A stretch of DNA of 64,000 nt, taken from Malus domestica (taxonomy: Eukaryota > Streptophyta > Magnoliopsida > Rosales > Rosaceae). The translations under genes were made by a program, and so were the position numbers. The notes below the pieces were generated by a model. That model saw nothing but the letters and a program-made list of their open reading frames with translations. It was not told where the DNA came from and did no database searches. This document shows, one piece after another, positions 21,918-31,859 of the stretch; within the stretch, counting starts at the first letter, position 1; each line of letters opens with the position of its first letter. Where the stretch lies: assembly GCF_042453785.1 (NCBI RefSeq), contig NC_091663.1:36229001-36293000 (forward strand). Direction: 5' to 3'.

Positions 21918-21925
21918 TATAAATA
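21918..21925 (+). promoter_or_regulatory. TATA box of the 22.0-kb glutaredoxin
   Basis: TATAAATA, 83 bp before the last nucleotide upstream of the ATG at 22008. Spacing is good for a leader of about 50 nt. Confidence 0.75.
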
Positions 21926-22007
21926 GACCTACAATGCACCTCAAGTTACTCATCAAGATAAAATTTCTACAATTTTAACACATACACAAAGCAATTAATA
22001 TCTAGCA

Positions 22008-22328
22008 ATGGACACAGTGGCAAGATTGGTGGATGAGAAGCCATTGGTGATCTTCAGCAAGAGTTCTTGTTGCATGAGTCACTCTACAAAGTCATTCCTA
22101 CGTGGGTTTGGAGCAAACCCTACAATTTACGAGCTGGATCAAATGCCGAACGGGCAGCAGATTGAGAGAGCACTGCTGCAGCTCGGTTGTCGGCCAAGCG
22201 TACCTGCTGTGTTCATAGGGCAGCAGTTCGTCGGCGGAAATAATACAGTCATGGGTCTCCATGTACAGAATAAGCTTGTCCCTCTCCTCATGAGAGCTAA
22301 AGCTATTTGGATTTGGAACGAAAAGTAG
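22008..22328 (+). CDS. CC-type glutaredoxin, CCMS active site (copy 1)
   Basis: An intronless 106-residue CC-type glutaredoxin, start MDTVARLVDEKPLVIFSKSS. The active site is Cys21-Cys22-Met23-Ser24, the CCMS variant common in eudicot ROXY clades. The resolving-position Cys is Ser, so only Cys21/Cys22 can form a disulfide. Then come the cis-Pro loop [14 protein letters not shown], with Gln replacing the second Gly of the usual FIGG, and the tail AKAIWIWNEK, an extended AxWx motif. It is orthologous in type to the 28.2-kb gene, which shares the same FIGQQFVGG change, so the two are tandem paralogues. A TATA box lies at 21918-21925. Expected role: TGA-binding regulatory glutaredoxin in nucleus and cytosol. 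Confidence 0.94.
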   Translation: MDTVARLVDEKPLVIFSKSSCCMSHSTKSFLRGFGANPTIYELDQMPNGQQIERALLQLGCRPSVPAVFIGQQFVGGNNTVMGLHVQNKLVPLLMRAKAIWIWNEK

Positions 22329-22349
22329 TGTGTGTGTGTGTGTGTGTGT
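22328..22349. repeat. (GT)n microsatellite in the 3' UTR
   Basis: About 11 GT repeats start right at the stop codon of the 22.0-kb glutaredoxin. Length variation here would alter its 3' UTR. Confidence 0.8.
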
Positions 22350-23843
22350 AGATTTAATATTCAGTTATGTACTGAACCCTAAATTCTAAACCACCGGCCC
22401 TACGAAGGGGCCGGTTCGATCTTTTTGTACTTTGATCTAGGTATATGAGTACCAAATTGAGAACTTCTGTCACTACGTTTATGAATACTGTAATTGCATA
22501 TACTTCTAGCTCTTTCTTTCCTTAATTTTTATTTTTGTCGGAGATTACTTATGTATTGTATTTGATACAAAATGCAGTGGGTTGAAGAATAACTCTCTAT
22601 CTACGAGAGCAAACCACTTACAACATTACAAGCAACCCATTCACTTTTTATCTCAACCTTAATTAAGTTCGAGAAGGATACATTAATTAAGAGGCCTTTG
22701 GATTTTGTTTTCTGAACTATAGATTACGTACTGAAACCTTCTTATGAAATATAAATCTAGCTAATTAAGGGGAAAATCTGGATACACTTGTTAATTGATG
22801 ATTTGGATTACAACTCTTCTTACTTTTCCATTACCAGTGAGCCACCGGACCTTTGGTCTCAAGACAAAACTGCTCATGTAATAACGTGATAAATAATGGC
22901 AGTGAGAGAGTTATATGGTCCACCTTGCTGGTACGTTTGAGCAATTAGATTCTGTTGAGCTCTGAAGATTTTAAGCTACTTGCATGTACCATGTGATAAA
23001 ATTTGTATATTAGCTATAATAGAAGGGCTTTATGCAATGAAGATGTTATTGTGGTATTATTATAAACATTGTCACTCATGTATTATCATTGGAGAAGGTT
23101 AAACTATATGTCATGTGTATTTTGTATTTATTTGAAATGCTCCTATAATGATGACATTCTCATTGTTTAGAAGAGCTTGAAAAGGATTTCATGGAATGAT
23201 CGAATGAGTGCACAACAACATATTTTAGTGTTTCAAAGCAATAATGTGATGCTATGTATATGTTTTTCTTCACATAACATTGTCTTTTTACTCGAAGCAC
23301 TACGGCACCAGTGTATCCATTCCATGCAAATCTCTCCCCCGGAGTTGACGATCGAATGACATCATACTATGAATAATCACGTGTTGCATGAGAGGTCCCA
23401 GCTGGATGCTCACATATGTCCTGCAAAAATGACAAGAAAACATGGAATAGGAACCACGTGATGACAAGGAAAAGAAGAAAAGAACAACTTATCAGAGCTT
23501 TACACGTACAAAAAAATGCCATATTGGGAATTTTCTGACGTCGATAAACTTCATTTTGTCTAGGGTTTTAGCTGTGCTGCAAACTAACGTACGTAGATTT
23601 CTATCTGGTGGATATTTTAAAACCAAAACAAGCAAAGTCGATAATAACGTTTTGTGATGCCACGAACCGTCCTTGCATTGCAAATATCTTTTATATATTC
23701 TTGTTAGACATATGTTATCCACAAAAATACATTCCCCACTTATCCAGAAAAAGTAAAATTTAAAATTGACGTCCTACCAATTATTCTTATGCATGCAGCC
23801 TATTGAAATAACAAAACCACGTCTCATGAATTTGAAAAATTAA
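22350..23843. other. Spacer between glutaredoxins
   Basis: No recognisable gene or repeat. Open frames of 60-76 codons at 23177 and 23492 carry no family signature. Confidence 0.4.
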
Positions 23844-24875
23844 GGCTAAATAGCTAAAATGGTCTCTGAGATTTGCATAACCCATCACTTTGGTTCCTAA
23901 CATTTCAAATCAATAAAAGTGGTCCCTGAGATTGTCTATCATCTATCATTTTGGTTCTTCCGTTAAAAACTTCGTTAAGTGTCCCGGAGCTCTTGGCCAG
24001 AAGTTTGGGCAATTTTCAAAGTTTTGTAACTCAATCGTTTCTTAACCAAATTCGACCCATAATATATCAAAATGAAGATAGGTTAGAATAAGATTATACC
24101 TATTTGGAAGCCCAATGGCTGCCGGAGATGGCCGAAAAATAGCCTCAAAGTGGACTGGTTCGAGGGAAAACTAGAAAACTCGCCGGAAACTGGGTAAACT
24201 TTAAACATTCATAACTTCTTCAATCCTCAAAGAAATCAAGTGATTCAAAAATGAAAATCATACTTCTCAATAAGACGAAGAGAATGGTCCTTTTTAGACA
24301 GCTAAATCATTACGGTTTGTCCGAAAAAAGGTTCGAAAGTGGCTAACTCAAGACCAAGACAACCACTTTTGTGCCGTTTTTCGGCCAAACCACGTCGAGT
24401 TAGCTATCGAAAAAGGTATCATTCTCTTTGTCTTGTCAAGAAGTATGATTTTAGTTTTTGAATCACTTGATTTTGTTGATTATTGAAGAAGTTATAAACA
24501 TTTAAAGTTTATCTAGTTTCCGGCAAGTTTTCCAGTTTTCCAGTTTTCCTTCGGACCAGTCAACTTTGAGGCTATTTTCCGGACATCTTCGGTAGCTATT
24601 GGGCTTCCGAATAGGTATAATCTTATTCTACACTTTCCTATCTTCATTTTGATATATTATGGGTCGAATTTGGTTAAGAAACGATTGAGTTACGAAGCTT
24701 TGAAAATTGCCCAAACTTCTGGCCAAGAGCTCCGGGATACTTGATGGAGTTTTTAACGGAATGACCAAAATGATGGATGGTGGACAATCTCAGGGACCAC
24801 TTTTATTGATTTGAAATGTTAGGGACCAAAGTGATGAGTTATGCAAATCTCAGGGACCATTTTGGCTATTTAGCC
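23844..24875. mobile_element. Fold-back Mutator-like element (long-TIR MULE/MITE), 1.03 kb
   Basis: The element is almost entirely two inverted arms. The left end GGCTAAATAGCTAAAATGGT mirrors the right end ACCATTTTGGCTATTTAGCC, and inverted matching continues through ATTCGACCCATAATATATCA and beyond toward the centre near 24360. It is flanked by a perfect 9-bp target duplication AAAAATTAA (23835-23843 and 24876-24884), which points to Mutator-type transposition. There is no transposase. Transcribed through, it would make a long hairpin. Confidence 0.9.
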
Positions 24876-24924
24876 AAAAATTAATGCAAACTATTGAGCT
24901 AGGTGCTTATATAGTTATTTTCCT

Positions 24925-25121
24925 CTGTTAAATTTTTGAATTGGTTTGCCACTTAGTACTACGGTATAATAGTGTTTCTTTTCACTTAAGTGAGAGATCT
25001 TAGCTTTGATTTTCGCCAAAGACGAATTTGAATCACATTATTGCTAACTCATTGTGAGGCTTAGCCAACTTCCCTACCCCTTTAATGTAGATAATATCGT
25101 TTGTGCAAAAAAAAAAAAAGG
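24925..25121 (+). mobile_element. SINE-like dispersed repeat with A tail (putative)
   Basis: Contains AAGTGAGAGATCTTAGC, then TTCGCCAAAGACGAATTTGAA, CACATTATTGCTAACTCATT and CTTTAATGTAGATAATATCG, closed by a run of 13 A. This layout resembles a short poly(A)-tailed retroposon common in Rosaceae-type genomes. The head is not convincingly tRNA-like, so the class is uncertain. Confidence 0.4.
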
Positions 25122-28101
25122 AATTGGTCTACGTAGGTGTCCACTATTAAGGGAATATTTTTGATCATCACCTTATTTATTACTATTAGATTTGTTTAAA
25201 TTTCGAAATCTGTGTAGTGAATATAGACACAAATCTCAAAACTTAAACTCATCTAATGGTGATAAGTAGAATGGTGAGCAATACCACCACTTGAGAGTCG
25301 TGAGCAAAGGTGCAGCCCACCATTAATCAACATTTATATTGTTTTAACTTAATTATATGCAATCCAATTGGTTACGAAATCATTACGAGCTTCATTAGAT
25401 TTCTAAGGTGATACATATGCTTCAACATCTTGCATGCAAAAGCTTTCTAAAAATTTAAGAAAATTTGCAGGAACTTTTGCTAATAAGTTATAAACCTACA
25501 AGTATATACAAAAGTTGTCATTAGATTTAATTTTATCGAAAAAAATCACAATATTCAAGGATGAAATCAAAAGGATATTTATGAGATTTAAGTAAGAATA
25601 TATATGATTTGATTACTTATAGTCACTTTAAATTAATAAGCTCAGGTATCAGGTTCATATATTATCAATATCATCCTGATTTTGTTAATAAAATGTATAT
25701 CGTAGCTCCAGACAAATCTAACTTTATGAAAAATATTATCCGGATGGCATGCTGATCAGTTGCATGAACATTATGCTCTTGAAACCCTAATCTCAGAATA
25801 AAAATCAGACAAAATCAGTTCTATGATCATCCGGAAAAGCTATATATACCTACGAATGCGACTGGCTTTTATATATATATATATATTTGAACAAACTAAT
25901 AAGTGGCATTTGCAATAAGAACCGATCGTACGTGAAGGTTTTGTTTCTTTTTTTGACGTTAGTGTTTGCTACCTACCCACGTGAAAGTTCTTTATTCAAA
26001 TCTTGATTTAGTTTCTTTTGATTGGACTACTCTGCAAAAGGTACGTACAAAATTCTTAACGGGTAGCTTATATTACATCCTTAAGTTATGATTCTTTATC
26101 GACGAGATCATGGCTCGAATTTGATTATAGGGGTTAAGATCCTTGTTTGACAACAATGCTCACTACAAGAAAAATGGACAATAACTACGGAAAAAGCATG
26201 GTTGTTGTTGAAGTAGCTATTGCTAAAAGCATGACAAAAATCGGAAAACGTTATAGTATTGTTATAATTTATTACTTTTAGGCATGTTTTTTGACTTTTT
26301 ATCACGCTTTTGGCAATAATTACGCTAACAACAACAACCACGTTTTGGTCATTCAGTTGTCAAAATGTGAGTGCATAAATAGCAAAATGAGCTATGGGGT
26401 TCCAATATCCTCCCATTGCAGCATATCAGTTTAAACTTTTTATCTTTCTGAACATCTAATTATCCATTATAATGATGAGCTTTCATTGTAAACATATTGT
26501 TTGTCAAGAAAATAGCAAGCTTTTAGTCATACTTGCTAACAGACCACATAAACATAATATTGGATTCCTAAATATATAGGTCATATTTTGCATCTCTTCT
26601 TCTTCTTCCTTTTTTTTTTTTTTTTTTTTTTTTTGAGAAAGATGTTTAGCATCTCTTAAATTAATAAAAAAAATAAAAAAATAAAAAAACACATGTTATG
26701 GTATCTTCCCCTACTTGTACGGTAATCACGTGGATTTATTAAAAAGGAAGATTAGCCTTTATATTAAGCATATTTTGTCCCTCACAAAATCGCTTTTGGT
26801 GCTTCAACTGAAATGGATGGGAATCTTTCGCCCCTTCGGATAAACCCACTTCAGCTGTCTCCACCTCAGCAGAATATAGGGCAGATGCTCCAAAACAGAT
26901 AGGGTAGAAAGATGGTGTCCTTTATTTCGATATGGGTTTAGCTATCTACATACATATTTTTACTTTTCATATATCGTTATTAATTTTTGGCTGTTAGATC
27001 GAATGATTTGAATAAAATCAATGAAGAAAAATTAATAAGAGTGTAAAAAGTAAAAAAAAAAAGTGTGTAAATAACACTACCCTTTTAATACATGTCCAAA
27101 AGCTTTATTACCATAAATTCCACTATTTCCACCTGCTACAGTGACATCCTTCAATGAAACCCTATCTTTATTCAATCATATTAGAGCCCTTTGGGATTTC
27201 TTCTTCAAAAATCATTTCTGCTTATAAGTGTTTTTGTTAGAAGCGTTTTTATAACAAAATCCGTTTGAGAAATTCATGTGCTTTCTAGAGAAAAACACTT
27301 GAAATGCTTCCGAAATAGCTCTTGACAAAGAATCTATAAGAAATGCTTCTATAACCTAAAAACACTTCTAAATTAATCTGCAAACGTAGCCAGAATCACT
27401 TTTAGCTGTTAGAAAGCACATTAAACCCTTGCAGATTGCTACTAAAGAAAATTTTAACTATTTTTCTACAAAAAATTTTAGATTTGCCCACAATAAATTG
27501 TTCCAACCGAGTCTCAGCGTCTTTGAGACAAAAATACCACCCACTCTTCTTTCCAAATGAATACAAATGCAACTGCAAAGAAATAATAAGACTTGAGATA
27601 ATCGACTGAATGCTTATGATTGATATCAAAGGTTACCATACAAGAGACCTAATTTAAGTAGGGTATATTAATACAGTTCAATGTATAAAGATACAATACA
27701 TGTACTCAGTTCAATTTACAAGGATACAATACAGTAACTATTTCTAGAAGAATCTGCGGCATTAGCTGGACTATGGGCCGTCTCTCTAATAGCAACGATT
27801 GTACCCTAAGTCTGAGTTTGTTCGTAGCACTCATAATTTTCTTTGCAAAAAGCGGCCAAAAATATTTTTCGCTATCTAAAAATGCTTTTAGCCATTTCAA
27901 CCATTTCAAAAACACTACCAAATTATCGTTACGTTACACTGATGATTAGGCCATGAATATGCCTCTGTCGTACACATCTTTTGCAAGTTGTTATTCCACA
28001 AGGACATTTCCAAAGGACAACACTAGTTTGAAGAGAGCCAAAAAGGGGTCATTATCAACTAATTATTCTATCTGCCCCATCTGCAAAGCAATGCAATGCA
28101 C
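25122..28101. other. AT-rich spacer with transposon scraps
   Basis: No gene is supported. Contents seen: CACTACAAGAAAAATGG at 26161 (a CACTA-type terminus without a visible partner), a T run at about 26610-26634, a MITE at 26934-27082, and poly-AT DNA. Frames at 26108, 27402 and 27706 on the minus strand show no family features. Confidence 0.4.
26934..27082. mobile_element. MITE, family C (copy 1 of 3)
   Basis: The right end, read in reverse, is GGGTAGTGTTATTTACACAC, which is also the left end of the copies at 41318 and 56491. The left end is more diverged (GGGTTTAGCTATCTACATAC). Confidence 0.55.
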
Positions 28102-28110
28102 TATAAAATA
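28102..28110 (+). promoter_or_regulatory. TATA box of the 28.2-kb glutaredoxin
   Basis: TATAAAATA, 126 bp upstream of the ATG. Confidence 0.7.
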
Positions 28111-28235
28111 GACCACTCGAGTGTTCTAAGTTCCTCACAGCAAGAAGCTAGCAAGCTCGACTAGTTCACTTCAGTCTTCACAACCCACACATTTCCCTAC
28201 TCTTTTAATCGTTTGTCTCCGGGCTCTGACTCGCA

Positions 28236-28559
28236 ATGGACACGATAACAAGCATGGTGGCCGAAAAGCCGGTGGTGATCTTCAGCAAGAGCTCTTGTTG
28301 CATGAGCCACACCATCAAGACACTCATATCGAGCTACGGGGCAAACCCAACTGTGTATGAGCTAGATGAAATGCCAAATGGGCAGGCTATTGAAAGGACA
28401 CTAGTTCAGGAGCTGAGGTGCGAACCAAGTGTGCCAGCCGTTTTCATAGGGCAACAGTTCGTTGGCGGAGCTGAAAAGGTCATGAGCCTCCAAGTCAGAA
28501 ACCAGCTTGTCCCAATGCTCATAAGGTCCAATGCTATTTGGGTTTGGAATAGAACCTGA
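28236..28559 (+). CDS. CC-type glutaredoxin, CCMS active site (copy 2)
   Basis: An intronless 107-residue CC-type glutaredoxin, start [20 protein letters not shown], active site Cys21-Cys22-Met23-Ser24 ([12 protein letters not shown]). The stretch [18 protein letters not shown] has one residue more than the paralogues (QELRC versus QLGC), lengthening the loop before the cis-Pro. The tail is [10 protein letters not shown], matching the extended AIWIW tail of the 22.0-kb copy. The frame is clean, with a TATA box at 28102-28110 and a leader of about 100 nt. With the 22.0-kb gene it forms the plus-strand CCMS pair of the cluster, against the three minus-strand CCLC/CCIC genes. Confidence 0.94.
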   Translation: MDTITSMVAEKPVVIFSKSSCCMSHTIKTLISSYGANPTVYELDEMPNGQAIERTLVQELRCEPSVPAVFIGQQFVGGAEKVMSLQVRNQLVPMLIRSNAIWVWNRT

Positions 28560-29603
28560 ATGACATTCTCATATATCTATAACATATATTATACTATAAA
28601 ATCCAGACCTACACTACTTAACAAAGCTCAAATAACAGTTCTTCTATTCCCTCTTAGCATTTCTTGTTTCGGTTGGTATCATGAACGGGAGTCAGTACGA
28701 GGTCGATATATACTCTATAAAGCTAAGCTTTTTTCACCTTCTTTATCTTGTACTAGTACTACCCTTGATTTCCTCTTGTCGAAGTGGATGAACTTGTATG
28801 TCTTTAGTTCCTGTAATCTCCCTTAACTATATTATATGCATGTTTAATAAAAGCAGAGAGCACTCATATACTTAACTGCAATAGTTCTACAACTGCTCAG
28901 CATATAGCATCAACCGAGATTTATGAACCACAAAAATATGAAAACTTACTGATGCTGAACTTACCTCATGCTCAAAGGAAATCCATCAAACAAGAAAATG
29001 GGACCTTAAGTTCTCTAATTCGTGGTTAGGATGCCACGAATAGGTCTTGCATTTTGCTTTACTTTATTCTGGTTCTGAAAAAAATATCCACTAAAGTTGA
29101 CATTTGCCCACAAGCTGTAGTACATCTCACAATTTCCTTCTTGTTCACAATATATGGATAGAAATTCATTTCCGTAAAATACCATGCAGACAATAAGAAA
29201 AAATACGATGAGCTTTAAATGGATCATAACTACAACCGACATATACAAATGCAGACTCTTATTACCTTATCAATGTCAACGTTACACAGTGAATCCATAA
29301 TTTTACATCTGTGAAAGATGGGATATATGGATACTTCACAAACGGGTAATTATTTAAACTAAACCAAATAAAGCATTTCTATCTTTATCAAATAACATAC
29401 ATAACAAACAAAACTAGGAAAGAAATACATGCGCTGCACATTTGTGATAGGTTCTCACTTCTCGCAAAGAGCGAGAGGGTGAAGAAACTAAGAGAGCCTT
29501 TCTTCAAATTTGGTAAAAAGCTCTGCTGAGGAAGAGAGAAGTTTATGTATTCAAAAAAGTTTGATTGTTCGATTACCCATGAAAAATGGTTTGAGCAGAT
29601 CCA
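28560..29603. other. Spacer between convergent genes
   Basis: Lies between the plus-strand glutaredoxin and the minus-strand small gene. AATAAA at 28847-28852 could serve the glutaredoxin transcript. No other feature is recognised. Confidence 0.4.
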
Positions 29604-30805
29604 TCACTTCTGAATATATTCTTTTAAGAATGGACTTGTCTGCTCTAGGATTGCATTCCGTCTCCAGTTTTCCACCGCCCTCTGAACCGTAGCATTTGCC
29701 TTGTGTATCTCTTCACCAGAGAATTTGTGCTCTATGATTCCTAAAGGTCCAGGCTGCAGTACTTTCACCACAGTTTCCATCTCTCGCTCTAGCTTCCTAT
29801 GCAACAAGAAACATGATATAATCCCAATTAAATGCAAATAAAAATTAAAATAATATGCTAAGAAAAAACTCGCAAAATATAATAAATATAGAAAGAAAGA
29901 CGTCAAGCACACAACTGACATTCAGCAGAAACATCACTCCCTTCTCTCAGATACATAACTTTTAGGGCCATCAGAACTAGTTAATAGCAAGAATTCGATA
30001 CACAGGGCATCAGAGAGACACATAAAATTCAGCCCCTACTATTACAAATGGCATAGAACACAGTTTTTGTTTAATTCATGACCCAAACATACAAAAAACC
30101 TACAATTAAAAACAATCCTGGAGGTTTTAACGAAATCCTTCGAATTCCCCCATGTGCTTTCAAAGGGAGACAAAAGGGGAAAATAGCTTCCTTTCCACAG
30201 TGCAGCAAGCAATTTCAACTTGGGAACACGGCATGATCAGGGTCGGGCCAGCGGGTTAATCTTTGATTAATCAGTTCACCCACCCTACAAAACATGCTAC
30301 CAATTCAAACTGCAAATTTTTTTTCTTTTATCATTCATATAAAGATCCCAGCTTGCAACTCTCACTGAGAATTTTACAAAAAAAAAGTCGTACCCAGTGC
30401 ACAAGGCTCCTGCTTTACGCAGGGTCTGGGAGAGGTGAATGTCGGCTAGCCTTACCCCCATTTACAGCAGAAAGTAAATTAATTTTACCAAACAACTACG
30501 GCTAATGCCAATACCCATATGCCCTAAATCAATTTAATCAATCTGGGAAATAGATGAACCGAAACCAAACAGACAAGTTTAAACTCAAAGCTTTAAACTT
30601 TTAAGAAGAATTAGGGCTAATTACACACAAATCAAACTACAGAAAACCCACATAATCAACCACTAATTATCAGCAATCTTCTCGGCATCATTTGAAAACC
30701 CTAAAACTGAAACGAAGAAACAAAGAAAAAAATTGAAATTTTAGATTAGGGTTTTAATAGGAGGTACATGAAGATTCTGGAGAAGGGCAACACCGGCCTG
30801 CTCAT
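29604..30805 (-). CDS. Small conserved-looking plant protein of unknown function, two exons, 76 aa
   Basis: Exon 1 is 30768-30805 (MSRPVLPFSRIFM), exon 2 is 29604-29796. The intron 29797-30767 has a GT donor (CAT|GTACCT, weak) and an AG acceptor (TTGCATAG|GAAG), and the joined frame is exact (231 nt with stop). Exon 2 encodes a soluble, charged segment with PGPLGIIEHKFSGEEI and ATVQRAVENWRRN. The composition is that of a real protein, with no low-complexity or stop-prone look. I believe this segment is conserved in plants but cannot name its function. A minus-strand SINE fragment lies inside the intron. The tRNA gene is 170 bp upstream. There is no signal peptide or membrane segment in the spliced form; the hydrophobic stretch seen if exon 2 is extended upstream is intron. 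Confidence 0.6.
30387..30460 (-). mobile_element. 5'-truncated Au-like SINE in an intron
   Basis: Reverse complement of the 3' body of the 12-kb SINE (TACCCAGTGCACAAGGCTCC, GTCGGCTAGCCTTACCCCCA). Only about 74 bp remain, ending in an A run on the plus strand as expected for a minus-strand T-tailed copy. Confidence 0.75.
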
Positions 30806-30975
30806 ATCTCTCTCTCGATTGATCGCTAGATGATGCGCCGCCGTCTCTCTTTTGTTCTACAACTATTGCACGCAGAGATATCTTCTGCTCGAGATACTAA
30901 AACGTCGTCGTTCCACGCTTCCCTTGAAAACGCGCGAAGCAGCAACCGAGGACAAAAAAAAATTAAAAAGAAAAC

Positions 30976-31047
30976 GACTCTGCTGGGGATCGAACCCAGA
31001 ATCTCTGGTTTCGTAGACCAGCGCCTTATCCATTGGGCCACAGAGTC
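30976..31047 (-). tRNA. tRNA-Arg: tRNA-Arg (anticodon ACG)
   Basis: A 72-nt cloverleaf on the minus strand. The acceptor stem GACTCTG/CAGAGTC pairs over 7 bp. The anticodon stem CTGGT/ACCAG carries the loop CTACGAA (anticodon ACG, read as ICG after editing, codons CGN). The T arm is CTGGG-TTCGATC-CCCAG with an intact B box. The D arm starts GGCCCAATGGATAAGG. No intron and no encoded CCA, as is normal for nuclear tRNA genes. The 3' side runs straight into T-rich DNA (CTTTTTAATTTTTTTT), a good RNA polymerase III terminator. Confidence 0.95.
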
Positions 31048-31859
31048 AATTTGTTATTATACCAATCAATGTCTTATTTGTAAATAAGTTGTCAAGCATC
31101 TTTGAGTTGATTAGTAAGCCCCAATTAAATTTCTCTATACAGGATGTCACATTGCATTGCGTCATTAAAAATGTATTGATAATATGTTGGTGAGGTTTTT
31201 TTACGGCGATGAAGTGACACGTGATCATGATTAATCTTGGTAAAAAAAACAAACTTCATACGTTGTTGAGCTCATTGCCCTTAATCTAGTTGAAACAATA
31301 TCCTTTGGTAAAAAAACAAACTTCATACGTTGTTGAGCTCATTGCTTTTAATCTTAATCTAATTGAAACGACATCCTTTGGTAAAAAACAAACTTCGTAT
31401 GTTGTTGAGCTCTTAATCTAGTTGAAACGACATCCTTTAGAAAATACCCCACCCCAACCAAAAAAAAACCAAACTCACTAGTTAAGGCCAAATTTTGGTT
31501 TGGTGTGTGCCTACTGCATTTAGATCTCTGACATCAAACATGACATAATGTTATTGTTTGTCTCAAACATAAAAAGTTTTTAGATATAGCCATCACACAA
31601 TCACGTGATGTTACTAATTCACATATTATATCACGAACGGAAAAGATTTCACCAAAAGTTCAAGGGAGCTGTGATTTCATGAATACAAGTTATATATATG
31701 TATAACAAATAGAATCTCAAAGCACACTCAAAAAACTTTCAAACTTAGATTAGAATTTAGAAAAAGCCACCACACTTACTTATAATCATACTAATACAAC
31801 AATTATATATACTATACGCTCTTGTTACACTTAGTATACATATTCACACTCCTAGTTTG
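31048..31859. other. Spacer between tRNA and NPH3 gene
   Basis: Besides the three-copy tandem repeat no feature is recognised. It must contain the NPH3 3' UTR on the minus strand, but no canonical AATAAA is obvious. Confidence 0.4.
31239..31439. repeat. Three-copy tandem repeat (~60-73 bp unit)
   Basis: GGTAAAAAA-CAAACTTCATACG, then TTGTTGAGCTCATTGC and AGTTGAAACGACATCCTTT, repeats at 31239, 31307 and 31380. The third copy is shortened. It lies downstream of the NPH3 gene and codes for nothing. Confidence 0.8.

Noticed and set aside
26161-26345. CACTACAAGAAAAATGG as a complete CACTA element
   Set aside because: Only one terminus is visible. No inverse end was found nearby, so it is noted only as a scrap.
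29604-29921. A 105-codon frame predicting an N-terminal membrane protein
   Set aside because: The hydrophobic N-terminal part is intron sequence. An acceptor (GCATAG|G) at 29797 and a fitting first exon at 30768-30805 explain the real protein.
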